Shown here: piece by piece, positions 1 to 7,542 of the stretch
Position numbering within the stretch: the stretch's first letter is position 1
How the letters are laid out: every line of letters begins with the position of its first letter
NCBI RefSeq assembly: GCF_015351765.1
Contig: NZ_JADKQA010000004.1
Location: forward strand, 1-64,000
Direction: 5' to 3'
Origin: Clostridium vitabionis
GTDB lineage: Bacteria; Bacillota; Clostridia; Lachnospirales; Lachnospiraceae
Length of the DNA: 64,000 bases
Translations under genes and position numbers: made by a program
The notes under the pieces: model-generated
What the model was told of the DNA's origin: nothing
Databases searched by the model: none
Seen by the model: the letters and a program-made list of their open reading frames with translations, nothing else

Positions 1-112
1 CCCAATCGGAAATTACGTCAGACCAATCACCTTCATCATAAAGAAAGAGCAGAGACTATGAAAGCCTCTACTCATATATTAAGAATCGGAATTTGTAAGG
101 AGGAACTTTTCA

Positions 113-460
113 ATGAAAATGGTACATGTAACAATTTATACAGGATGTTTAGAAGATTCTATTAAGTTTTACAAAGATGTTGTAGGATTAAATGTTCAAA
201 ATGATTTTCGTGAGTTCGGCGGAAACATAGTATTTCTGGCAAAAGATAAGGGAGACACGCAGGTTGAACTAATTGATGATCCTCAAAAGGCATATAAGGG
301 TAGTGGTATATCAATGGGATTTCATGTAGATGATGTTGAAGCGAAGCGTGAAGAACTTATTGCAAAAGGATTACATGTAACACCGATTATTGCACCGAAT
401 CCACATGCGAAATTCTTTTTTGTTGAAGACCCAAATGGAGTGACAGTGCAGTTTATTTAG
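113..460 (+). CDS. VOC-family (glyoxalase/bleomycin-resistance fold) protein
   Basis: This 115-residue protein is a single vicinal-oxygen-chelate domain, the usual length for the family. It opens with a beta strand and the helix LEDSIKFYKDVVG and ends with the typical strand FFVEDPNGVTVQFI. Such proteins bind a metal through His/Glu residues and act as glyoxalase-like enzymes or sequester small molecules; which applies here cannot be told. AAGGAGG lies 10 bases before the ATG and fixes the start. Base composition is clearly more AT-rich than the bulk of the window, as in the next gene, which suggests an imported segment. A small hairpin (CCCTTTAG/CTAAAGGG at 506-524) follows. Confidence 0.8.
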   Translation: MKMVHVTIYTGCLEDSIKFYKDVVGLNVQNDFREFGGNIVFLAKDKGDTQVELIDDPQKAYKGSGISMGFHVDDVEAKREELIAKGLHVTPIIAPNPHAKFFFVEDPNGVTVQFI

Positions 461-754
461 AATTCGATAAATCCCAGTTTGTCGAGAAGTTAAGCCGGAG
501 CAAATCCCTTTAGGAACTAAAGGGCGCACTTCTATACTCTCCTGGCGGAAGTATCGTGCGTCCTGCGGAGCTTCATTCCCGGTCAGCAGAAAAAACTGCC
601 CGACCGAGATGTTTCGTCACTTCGTTCCGTCAAGGTGGCTACCCCCCTTGCACCGCTAAAGCGGTTATCCCCTGTGGACTTGCCGTCCGCAGACGGTTTT
701 GAGAACCGTCCGCCGCCAGCAAGTTGCAAAAAAAGTATGATGGAGGTACTCAAT
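461..754. other. Non-coding leader with several small hairpins
   Basis: No gene is supported here. The stretch holds a perfect 8-bp stem (506-513 with 517-524) and further small inverted repeats near 650-715. The frame leading into the next gene stays open from 635, but its residues are Pro/Ser/Arg rich and look like translated non-coding DNA. It resembles leader DNA found around genes carried by Firmicute mobile elements; that is an impression, not a match. Confidence 0.3.
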
Positions 755-1441
755 TTGAAAAGAGCTGCAAAAATAGTTTTGATAGGAGTCTGCTTCGGCT
801 TGATTTTGTTATTCCTTAAAATTATTTTTAGGATTGATGATGCAGCTTTTATGCATGGTTATTGGATTGCAGCGGTTGCCATTGTATTAGGCGCTGTGTT
901 AATCAATGTATGTTACAATCTAATTTATTTTAACAAAGTCAAGAAAATTGCAAAGTTGCTGAGTGAAGAAAAGCCACAGGAATACATTGACGGTATAGAA
1001 AATTTGCTAAAAACCGCAAAAGGGAAAACATTAAGAAATATCTTAGAATTAAATTTGGCTGCTGGATACATCGAGGTAAAACAATTTGATATAGCAATTC
1101 CTATGCTGGAAAAATTGTCCCATGAGCGGCTGAGCGGTTCTTCTGTTAATGTAGTTCATAAAATCAACCTTTGCTTGAGCTATTTTGAAACTACCCAGTA
1201 TGAAAAAGCAATTACAGTATACAACGAAAACCAAGGCCTTTTTCAACAATATAGACATCACAAAATCTACGGCGGAAACATAGCCATACTTGATATAATA
1301 GCAGCAATTATAAATGAGCAATATAATCAGGCAGAAGAATTGCTGGATACGGCAAAGAAAATGTATGATGATCTTCGATTGCAAAAATCGTTTCGAGAAA
1401 TTCTTGATATATTAAATAAAGAAAAGGCGGAAAATCCCTAA
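755..1441 (+). CDS. Small membrane-anchored hypothetical protein with TPR-like helices
   Basis: I do not recognise a named family. From a TTG start at 755, preceded by GGAGG at 742-746, the protein has 228 residues. Residues 1-60 hold two hydrophobic segments separated by a short loop with an aspartate pair (RIDDAAFMHG). The remainder is predicted cytosolic and helical, with a tetratricopeptide-like pattern (ALxxAxxYIEVKQFDxAIPMLEKL, then YFETTQYEKAITVY, then EEQYNQAEELLDTAKKMYDDL). This layout is common among small accessory proteins on Firmicute mobile elements. The frame can be extended upstream to an ATG at 635, but that part is low-quality sequence. It is AT-rich like the preceding gene. 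Confidence 0.6.
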   Translation: MKRAAKIVLIGVCFGLILLFLKIIFRIDDAAFMHGYWIAAVAIVLGAVLINVCYNLIYFNKVKKIAKLLSEEKPQEYIDGIENLLKTAKGKTLRNILELNLAAGYIEVKQFDIAIPMLEKLSHERLSGSSVNVVHKINLCLSYFETTQYEKAITVYNENQGLFQQYRHHKIYGGNIAILDIIAAIINEQYNQAEELLDTAKKMYDDLRLQKSFREILDILNKEKAENP

Positions 1442-1464
1442 CATCTTTAACTCAATACGGAAAA

Positions 1465-1653
1465 TTAGAAGTCAAGTCCAAATTTGTGTGTAAAGTGATT
1501 TTCTCTTGGGTGCCTGTAACACCGGGGGATGCCTTGCATCCCCTGGCTGTCCACAAGCTCTCTCCGGAGCAACTCGCGGAACGCCTGATCATGATCTTTT
1601 GAAAGAAGCTGTAGAATTTCCTCCTGATTCAATGTACTATTGAGTTGAGCCAT
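1465..1653 (-). pseudogene. IS256-family (Mutator type) transposase remnant
   Basis: The first ~30 residues (MAQLN.TLNQEEILQLLSKD...AF..LL) match the conserved amino terminus of clostridial IS256-type transposases, and a good ribosome site (GAGGAGG) precedes the ATG. The reading then departs abruptly from the family and stops after 62 residues, against about 400 for an intact enzyme. The tail DNA (about 1470-1500) reads like the non-coding end of such an element, so this is probably an internal-deletion derivative. It has no catalytic DDE residues and cannot be active. Confidence 0.65.
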
Positions 1654-1714
1654 TTGTTCATCCTCCTCGGTATTATGTTGATTGTGGAGATTTTCATGAT
1701 ACCTAAGAGATGAG

Positions 1715-1764
1715 CTCTTGGCTCTTTTATTTTTTCAATTTACACCATGATAAGGGCATTACCC
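1715..1764 (+). repeat. Left 50-bp terminal inverted repeat
   Basis: It begins CTCTTGGCTCTTTTATTTTT and is the inverted copy of 2547-2596 with one mismatch. The match stops sharply at both outer and inner edges. Confidence 0.9.
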
Positions 1765-1791
1765 TCTTTTCTTTCCCCTTCCAAGCATTTT

Positions 1792-2463
1792 TCACATTAG
1801 AGTATCCTGCTGAATGTCTATCCAGTTCTCACCTTGGTAATTCTCGATCTTGTCGATGGTTTTCTTCAAGAACTCATCGAGCAGCTTGTTTTCTCTTCTG
1901 CCATCAGCAAACCAGACATTTGACTGTCCAAAGCCATAAGACGCCCCCGTCTGCCGCCTTGGAACATTCCACTTTGTAATACGCCGTTCATTCTTCGGAA
2001 GCAGGACGCAATCTTCCTTTAGCGCTTTCGCATTGTAATACTGATAATCATACGTTCCATCTGACAGTGGCACTTCTGCAATCTGGTATTTGCGGTAGAC
2101 AATTGCATGTTTATACCAGCCTACAACAGAAGTAAAACCCTGGTGCGGCCTCGCGGCACAATAGATAACCGTTACATCTTCTACGAACTCTTCCTTAGTA
2201 CAGTGCTCGCATCCCTCTATTTTTTCGATATGAAGATCCTGTATTTTCCCGCTTTTTGAGGTCTTTGTCTCAGTAAATCCATAACAGATGTCCTGCTCTC
2301 GTCCGTCGTCCCATTTTGTATGGATCGGCCAAAAGTTACATGCTTCACCAGCAACATTGTTTTCAACGACGTAGGAACCGCCTCCGACGGGCACATCTTT
2401 GCCTTGAAGAATTCCTTTATACTGCATAGACCCGATTTTATCTAGACCGTACCGATCTCCCAT
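1792..2463 (-). CDS. Hypothetical protein, cargo of the inverted-repeat element
   Basis: No family is recognised. The protein has 223 residues from the ATG at 2463, which sits 8 bases after GGAGGAGG; an upstream in-frame GTG would include that ribosome site and is rejected. It is soluble, mixed alpha/beta, with no signal peptide or membrane segment. The carboxyl end is helical and charged (LLDEFLKKTIDKIENYQGENW). Two C-x2-C-like pairs (EGCEHC, YCAAR) could bind a metal but this is weak. Being the only gene between 50-bp inverted repeats, it is either a passenger gene or a residue of a larger element. Composition is intermediate between the AT-rich left end and the GC-rich main chromosome. Confidence 0.5.
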   Translation of the reverse strand: MGDRYGLDKIGSMQYKGILQGKDVPVGGGSYVVENNVAGEACNFWPIHTKWDDGREQDICYGFTETKTSKSGKIQDLHIEKIEGCEHCTKEEFVEDVTVIYCAARPHQGFTSVVGWYKHAIVYRKYQIAEVPLSDGTYDYQYYNAKALKEDCVLLPKNERRITKWNVPRRQTGASYGFGQSNVWFADGRRENKLLDEFLKKTIDKIENYQGENWIDIQQDTLM

Positions 2464-2546
2464 AGTGGAACCTCCTCCCACAATCGTTATAACTCATTAT
2501 ATTCCCTGGAGGCGCCGTGGAAAATACCAGTAATCGGAGGTCTTCT

Positions 2547-2596
2547 GGGTAATGCTCTTATCATGGTGTAAATTGAAAAAATAAAAGAGCCAAGAG
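2547..2596 (-). repeat. Right 50-bp terminal inverted repeat
   Basis: Inverted copy of 1715-1764 with one mismatch. It ends at the first base of the truncated transporter frame, marking the insertion or deletion boundary. Confidence 0.9.
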
Positions 2597-2941
2597 GGGG
2601 TGTGGAGAAAAGGCATCAAATTCGACTACCCCCTCATCGTGGCCGCAGGCTCTGCCGGAGAGATGTGCTGGCACGGCGGTCTCTCCGCCTCCATCGGCCT
2701 AACCATTGCCCAGCCCAGTCACTTTCTAGAGGCGGAGATGGGTGTCATTCCCTTCCCAAAGTACTTAATCAATCCCTTGAACGTCACTATGTTGATTGCC
2801 TTCGCTATTATTCCGCCCATTATCTGCTACTTCCTTCATCCCAAGCCTGAAAAGTGTGCGGAATTACGGCCTGAGACCATCGCCATCATGCTTTTGAGCG
2901 GTCCAATATTCATACTTGCTGTCACGTTCTTGCCGGTATAA
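2597..2941 (+). pseudogene. Truncated short-chain fatty-acid transporter (AtoE-like)
   Basis: About 113 residues align by eye with the middle of AtoE-type short-chain fatty-acid permeases: FDYPLIVAAGSAGEMCWHGGLS followed by membrane segments around residues 50-70 and 92-113. AtoE proteins have roughly 440 residues, so the amino-terminal part is missing at the junction with the 50-bp inverted repeat, and the carboxyl part after the stop at 2939 is also absent. The open frame starts at an incidental GTG at 2600 with no convincing ribosome site. The next gene, an SDR, begins 66 bases later on the same strand and was probably its operon partner. Confidence 0.65.
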
Positions 2942-3007
2942 AATAAGTACAAAAAATATTCGGCACATTTCTCCCGTAGCGATCTTAGAAAGGTAGGCGA
3001 GTTCCCT

Positions 3008-3775
3008 ATGAAAAATCTGTTTGACCTGACCGGCAAAGTTGCGATCGTCGTAGGCGGCAGCCGTGGGCTGGGTCGTGGCATGGCAGTGGGTTTGGCCAAT
3101 GCCGGCGCCTCTGTCGTCATTGCCAGCCGCGGGCTGGAGACCCTGGAGGTGGCTGCCAAAGAGATCAGCGAGGAGACCGGCGGAATTTGTATCCCTATGC
3201 AGCTGGATGTGACCTCGCTTTCCGCCATCCATGAGTTTGTGGCACAGGTTGACCAGAAATTTGGCCACATCGACATTCTGATCAACAGCGCCGGTATCAA
3301 TATCCGCAAGTCCGCCTTGGACTTCCAGGAGGAAGACTGGGACCGGGTGACTAACGTCCAGTTGAAGTACGTCTTTTTCATGAACCAGGCAGTGGGTAAT
3401 TACATGATAAAACATAGCATTAAGGGCCGCATCATTAACATCGGTTCCTTGTCCAGCATGATCGGGCTAAAAAATATGGTTGCCTACTGTGCCTCCAAAG
3501 GCGGTATCGTACAGATGACCAAGGCCTTAGCTAACGAGTGGGCTTCCTATGGTATCTGCGTCAACGCCATAGGCCCCGGTTACTACTTCACCGAGATGAC
3601 CAAACCCCTGTTGTCCGATCCGGAGGTTATGCGCAAATATCAGGAGAAAATTCCAATGGGACGGCTGGGACGGCCTGAGGACCTTGCCTCTACTGCAGTA
3701 TATCTGTCCTGCGACGCCTCCGCCTATGTGACAGGACAAATTGTCTATGTAGACGGCGGCTGGTTAATTAATTGA
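3008..3775 (+). CDS. SDR-family oxidoreductase (gluconate 5-dehydrogenase/FabG-like)
   Basis: The 255-residue protein is a classical short-chain dehydrogenase. The amino terminus carries the dinucleotide-binding motif GGSRGLGRG (residues 16-24), followed by the NSAG motif, a catalytic Ser in the SLSS segment, and YCASKGG with the active-site Tyr and Lys. The carboxyl end (YVTGQIVYVDGGWLIN) is typical. It should reduce or oxidise an alcohol/ketone with NAD(P)H; overall wording resembles gluconate 5-dehydrogenases but the substrate is not determined. GAAAGG precedes the ATG. It lies behind the truncated fatty-acid transporter and is followed by a strong hairpin. Confidence 0.85.
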   Translation: MKNLFDLTGKVAIVVGGSRGLGRGMAVGLANAGASVVIASRGLETLEVAAKEISEETGGICIPMQLDVTSLSAIHEFVAQVDQKFGHIDILINSAGINIRKSALDFQEEDWDRVTNVQLKYVFFMNQAVGNYMIKHSIKGRIINIGSLSSMIGLKNMVAYCASKGGIVQMTKALANEWASYGICVNAIGPGYYFTEMTKPLLSDPEVMRKYQEKIPMGRLGRPEDLASTAVYLSCDASAYVTGQIVYVDGGWLIN

Positions 3776-3793
3776 ATCTGTATTACTTACCGG

Positions 3794-3839
3794 ATCAGCC
3801 CTGGCAGGTGCGCTTGAATACGCACCCGCCAGGGCTGAT
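3794..3839. terminator. 19-bp stem-loop after the SDR gene
   Basis: ATCAGCCCTGGCAGGTGCG pairs with CGCACCCGCCAGGGCTGAT (one mismatch) around an 8-base loop. It sits 18 bases after the SDR stop. The following run of T is short, so it is a terminator of moderate strength or a stabilising hairpin. Confidence 0.6.
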
Positions 3840-3958
3840 TCATTCCAAATAGAAAGGGAAATTTTAATGGAACTGATCCAACGGTCACGCCTTCTACGGC
3901 CCCTTCCGGTCGGCGGCGGGCTCTGCCACAGGGAATTTCCTTTTCGTGAGCGCATCCA

Positions 3959-5299
3959 TCATTTTCCAGTTCCGGCGAGCGTATGGTTGAACTTTTTTAG
4001 CAGCAGCGGAACCTCGGCAATAAGCATTGCGACCCATCCGGCCAGATACGCCCACGGGAAGGCCTCAATCTCCATGCCAAATTGGTAAACGAGGATAAAG
4101 CCGGCTGCCACACGTACCGCCATGTTGACGGTGCTTGAGATGAGCGTCACCTTCATGTCGCCGATACCCCGGAAAAATCCCTGTACGCCGTTCGTCATGG
4201 CAGGAAGAAGATACATAAACGCGATGAGCCCAAGATATCGCACACCCGTGCGGATGACGGCATCATCATCGATGAACAGCCTCATCAGAGGATCGGCGAA
4301 AAAGAAGCAGGCCAGCGCGATGGCGATGCTGTAGACGGCCTCGATCCGCATTCCCGCGAGGAATCCCTTTCTTACGCGCTCCTCTTTGCCGGCGCCCTTA
4401 TTCTGTGCCATAAAGCTTGACATCGCATGGCCGATATTTTGCTGCGGCGTATAGGCAAAATCGTCGATCCGGTTGACCGCGGCAAATGTCGCCATGACCG
4501 TGACGCTCATTGTGTTGGCTAGCGCCTGCATGGCAATCTTCCCGAGCTGGACCGTAGCCTGCTGCATCGCGCTGGTGAGACCGAAGGCCACCGTTTTTCC
4601 GAACAGTTTCCGGTCAAAAACCAGCCATTCCCTCCCCAGCTCCAGAATCGGTATCCGTTTTGAGACATAGACGACGCAGAACAGGGCTGACAATGCCTCC
4701 GAGACAACGGTTGCGATGGCGCAGCCGACGCTTCCGAGATGAACTACAATGACAAAGAGGAGATCACCCGCAACGTTAAGTGATGACGAGATCACCAGAA
4801 AAAGTAGCGGCGTATTTGCATCGCCCAGAGCCCGCATTGTATTGGCGAAGAAATTGTAGACAAACGTGAAGATAAGCCCGACGAGGACAATCCGCAGATA
4901 CACAACTGCCTCATCGATAACCGACTCCTGTGTGCGGATCAGACGAAGAAGCTGCGGCGCGAAGAGGATACATAACGCCGCAAAGCAGAAGGAAAATACG
5001 AGCCCTCCGATCATCGACGAGGAAATCTGGCGTTTCAGAGTGGCGATATCCTTGCGCCCATAGTACATCCCCATCAGAATGCCCGCGCCGATGCACATTC
5101 CCGTGATGAACAGAATAGCCAGCGTCATGATCGGATTGCTGGTTCCCACTGCCGCCAGAGCTTCCTCACCGACAAATTTGCCAACGATCATGCTGTCTGT
5201 CGCGTTGTAAAGGAGCTGAAGCACATTGCCCAGTACCAGCGGGATCGTAAACCGGATCAGCATCGGCGTGATCCGCCCTTCCGTCATATCGTGCACCAT
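3959..5299 (-). CDS. MATE-family multidrug/Na+ antiporter
   Basis: The protein has 446 residues from the ATG at 5299, chosen because GGGAGGGG lies just upstream; the frame opens 11 codons earlier without a ribosome site. It has the twelve hydrophobic segments of the MATE family in two halves, beginning MTEGRITPMLIRFTIPLVLGNVLQLLYNATDSMIVG, where the N-terminal amphipathic start and the D in TDSMIVG are family hallmarks. MATE proteins export cationic drugs or metabolites using Na+ or H+ gradients. It stands alone: the next upstream gene is divergent and the downstream SDR is convergent. A second MATE gene lies at 17235. Confidence 0.9.
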   Translation of the reverse strand: MVHDMTEGRITPMLIRFTIPLVLGNVLQLLYNATDSMIVGKFVGEEALAAVGTSNPIMTLAILFITGMCIGAGILMGMYYGRKDIATLKRQISSSMIGGLVFSFCFAALCILFAPQLLRLIRTQESVIDEAVVYLRIVLVGLIFTFVYNFFANTMRALGDANTPLLFLVISSSLNVAGDLLFVIVVHLGSVGCAIATVVSEALSALFCVVYVSKRIPILELGREWLVFDRKLFGKTVAFGLTSAMQQATVQLGKIAMQALANTMSVTVMATFAAVNRIDDFAYTPQQNIGHAMSSFMAQNKGAGKEERVRKGFLAGMRIEAVYSIAIALACFFFADPLMRLFIDDDAVIRTGVRYLGLIAFMYLLPAMTNGVQGFFRGIGDMKVTLISSTVNMAVRVAAGFILVYQFGMEIEAFPWAYLAGWVAMLIAEVPLLLKKFNHTLAGTGK

Positions 5300-5577
5300 A
5301 ATGATCCCCTCCCTATCCGGCTGTGTATACACATCTTACAGCCATCGCGGTGCATTGACAAGATGAACGATAAGCAAGACACGGTGTAAAACATTTCATC
5401 TTACGATTTGCCCCAAAATGTGGTATGATGAGCCGGTTGCTGTGTCCGGGTGGAACTTTCCGCGTCATCTGCTATGGGCGGATCGGATACAGGATAATTG
5501 CATAACACGGTAGAATTGGAAACGCACACCTCCCTCGGTGATAACGAACAACACGTCATTGATGAAGGGAGTATTTT

Positions 5578-6048
5578 ATGCCGGAAACAAAATTTGAGAG
5601 TGTGATTTTTACGGTCATTATGACTTTTCTCATGGTATATGCCATGATCTGCTACAATATAGCCCTCAGCATTGGGGGAATGGAGGATTCGGTGTTTCTT
5701 ATGGCCTTCGGAGAACTTCGGATCATGTGGCCGGCAGCGATTATCCTGGAAATGCTTGTTGTGGAGCGCCCGGTTATGGCGCTTACCCGCCGCGTTGTCA
5801 CGAGGGAAATGCCGTTCCTGTTCATTTTGCTTATCCGGAGTGCTCTGACCGTCTGCTTGATGTGCCCGACAATGAGTTTTATTGCGGCACTCCTGTTTAA
5901 GGAATATCACGGAGCGGGTCTGGTCAGCACCTGGCTGCAGACGGTGGCACTCAATTTCCTTATGGCAATGTCCTGGCAGATTTTCTTTGCCGGACCGTCT
6001 GGAAGATGGGCGTTCAGAACGATATTCAGAAAGAAAAATTTCAATTGA
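5578..6048 (+). CDS. DUF2798-type integral membrane protein
   Basis: The 156-residue protein has four hydrophobic segments (about residues 10-30, 45-62, 78-102 and 118-140) arranged as two similar halves, each starting with F.x.V/IFTVIMTFLMVYxM-like or SFIAALLF-like sequence. This is the DUF2798 pattern, a family of small membrane proteins of unknown role. GGGAG precedes the ATG by 7 bases. It is transcribed divergently from the MATE gene and ends 9 bases before a clear terminator, so it is probably monocistronic. Confidence 0.7.
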   Translation: MPETKFESVIFTVIMTFLMVYAMICYNIALSIGGMEDSVFLMAFGELRIMWPAAIILEMLVVERPVMALTRRVVTREMPFLFILLIRSALTVCLMCPTMSFIAALLFKEYHGAGLVSTWLQTVALNFLMAMSWQIFFAGPSGRWAFRTIFRKKNFN

Positions 6049-6056
6049 TCAGTTTT

Positions 6057-6087
6057 GACCCTCTGATGGTAAGTCAGAGGGTCTTTT
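6057..6087 (+). terminator. Rho-independent terminator after the DUF2798 gene
   Basis: GACCCTCTGA pairs perfectly with TCAGAGGGTC around a 7-base loop and is followed by TTTT. Confidence 0.9.
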
Positions 6088-6090
6088 CCG

Positions 6091-6234
6091 GTGAAGACCT
6101 TTTCCACTAACGTGCTTGGTGCTTTTGTGATCGGCCTTGTTGCGGTTGCCGCAGCTTATGCGATGCTCAGCATTATCGCCGGGGTTCTCGCCGTATTCGC
6201 GGCGGATGTTCTGGTCCGCCCAGGCCGCGCCGCG
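6091..6234 (+). pseudogene. Fragment of a CrcB/Fluc fluoride channel (C-terminal half)
   Basis: From a GTG at 6091 about 45 residues read KTFSTNVLGAFVIGLVA.. then YAMLSIIAGVLAVFAADVLVR. The TFST motif and the final hydrophobic helix pattern (Y..LS...G.LAVF) fit the carboxyl half of Fluc fluoride channels, which are about 125 residues long. The first half is absent, replaced by the terminator of the neighbouring gene, and the frame then runs antisense into the ceramidase-like gene. The assignment rests on a short match and is tentative. Confidence 0.4.
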
Positions 6235-6235
6235 G

Positions 6236-7477
6236 TTATAATCCGGCGCTCATCTCGTCCAGCAGCTCGCCGAGCGCTTTCTTCGCGCCAAGCTCGTATA
6301 CGCCATTTCCGGAGTCGTCGCGGATATAACCGAGCCATGCGCCGGCATGAGAGATCATCATCGTTTTTTTCAGCGGGGAGCAGTCCTTGAGACGGCGTCC
6401 GATCTGGTTGAAGATTTCTCCGTTGGTAATGATGATTGCGGCATCGCCGATTCTCATGAGTCCGATGCGGATGGTCACGGGGCGTTCCGGGCCTGGCATA
6501 TCAATCTCTGTGCTCTTGATAGAAAAAGTTCTGACGCCTGCCCAGAGACGTGCCGTGGCATTTTTTGCCTCAAGCTTTCTGTTCAGTGTAACTACATCCC
6601 GGGCCAGGCGGTTGCTCATAAATTCCAGGATGGTATTGCCCGCCGCGCCGAGATCTTTGGTTGTGATCGAGCCATCCGGTTCAACAATGTTCACCCGGGA
6701 CATCATGATGGGGTTCAGGTCCCCGGCACATCCGCTTGTGAACATGCAGACAACTTTTTCTCCATAGGATTTTTCGATAATCCGGCAGGCGCCGCCGACG
6801 AAGTCACCGGAGATCTCTGTGCCGAGGCCTTCAGGATTGTTGTGAATCATCATACAGGCGTGCACGGCAAAGTTATACATCATGGCGATCGGATTGCCCT
6901 CTTCGTCATCGAAGCGGATCAGATAGAGGTCGCGGTCAGTGGGACCGCCGACACGAAAACCATAGGTTCCGGCCTTGGGGCCCAGTTCCTTTTCATTGCG
7001 GTTGACGTTCAGGTAGCATTCGCCGCGCTCGATGCCAACCTTTGCAGGCTTCATGGACGCCTCCGCCTCTTTTACCAGAACCGGCAGGATCTGCCGGAGG
7101 TAAGCCCGGTACCGGTGCACCTTTGATGCAAAAGGTTCGCCATACCATTTTTCAAAAATCGGGTTGTCAGCGTAGATCATGCTGTGGTTGTGGGTGCAGG
7201 TATAGAAGACCTGGGATTCCGGGACATTTGCCGTATCCGCGATCAGCCGGCGGACTTCATCCGCCTCCGGCACGCCGGGCATATCCAGAACAACCCACAC
7301 CAGGCGTGTCTCACCGCTCTGCAGAATGATGCAGCGGGCATATACGTCCTCGTGGATCTTCCCGCTGAAGATCGACGGTTTTCCGGTCATGTGATTCTTG
7401 AAGTGCTCAATCGGAAAGTATTCCGGGCCAGGGGTGATGCATGTCTTTGCCGCGCCGGCAAATAATCTGTTTTCCAT
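6236..7477 (-). CDS. Neutral/alkaline ceramidase-like amidohydrolase
   Basis: The 413-residue protein resembles the catalytic domain of neutral/alkaline ceramidase-type hydrolases found in many bacteria: an amino-terminal strand AGAAKTCITPG, the metal-site motif YTCTHNHS (about residues 92-99), NFAVHACM (second His group), and SGCAGDLNP near the middle. These residues would bind a zinc ion and hydrolyse an amide bond. It lacks the C-terminal immunoglobulin-like domain of true ceramidases and has no signal peptide, so an intracellular substrate is likely and may not be ceramide. GGAGG precedes the ATG. It is the last gene of the minus-strand hydrolase/transporter set starting at 14534. Confidence 0.7.
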   Translation of the reverse strand: MENRLFAGAAKTCITPGPEYFPIEHFKNHMTGKPSIFSGKIHEDVYARCIILQSGETRLVWVVLDMPGVPEADEVRRLIADTANVPESQVFYTCTHNHSMIYADNPIFEKWYGEPFASKVHRYRAYLRQILPVLVKEAEASMKPAKVGIERGECYLNVNRNEKELGPKAGTYGFRVGGPTDRDLYLIRFDDEEGNPIAMMYNFAVHACMMIHNNPEGLGTEISGDFVGGACRIIEKSYGEKVVCMFTSGCAGDLNPIMMSRVNIVEPDGSITTKDLGAAGNTILEFMSNRLARDVVTLNRKLEAKNATARLWAGVRTFSIKSTEIDMPGPERPVTIRIGLMRIGDAAIIITNGEIFNQIGRRLKDCSPLKKTMMISHAGAWLGYIRDDSGNGVYELGAKKALGELLDEMSAGL

Positions 7478-7499
7478 GTGAAATTCCTCCGAAGTACCG

Positions 7500-7537
7500 C
7501 CCGTCTCCCTGCAGCGCTGGCTGCGAGGGGAGACGGG
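7500..7537. other. Intercistronic hairpin
   Basis: CCCGTCTCCC (7500-7509) pairs with GGGAGACGGG (7528-7537). It lies between the esterase stop and the ribosome site of the next gene, without a T run, so it more likely sets mRNA stability or partial termination than full termination. Confidence 0.55.
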
Positions 7538-7542
7538 ATGTA

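Larger units (their letters stand above)
1715..2596. mobile_element. 882-bp element bounded by 50-bp inverted repeats
   Basis: The two ends are inverted copies of the same 50 bp with a single mismatch (G at 1755 in the left copy against A in the complement of the right copy). Inside lies one reading frame with its own ribosome site and no transposase. The right end directly abuts a transporter gene that has lost its 5' half. The inner part of the repeat begins GGCTCTTTTA, resembling ISL3-type ends, but no 8-bp target duplication is visible. It may be a non-autonomous cassette moved in trans. Confidence 0.7.
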
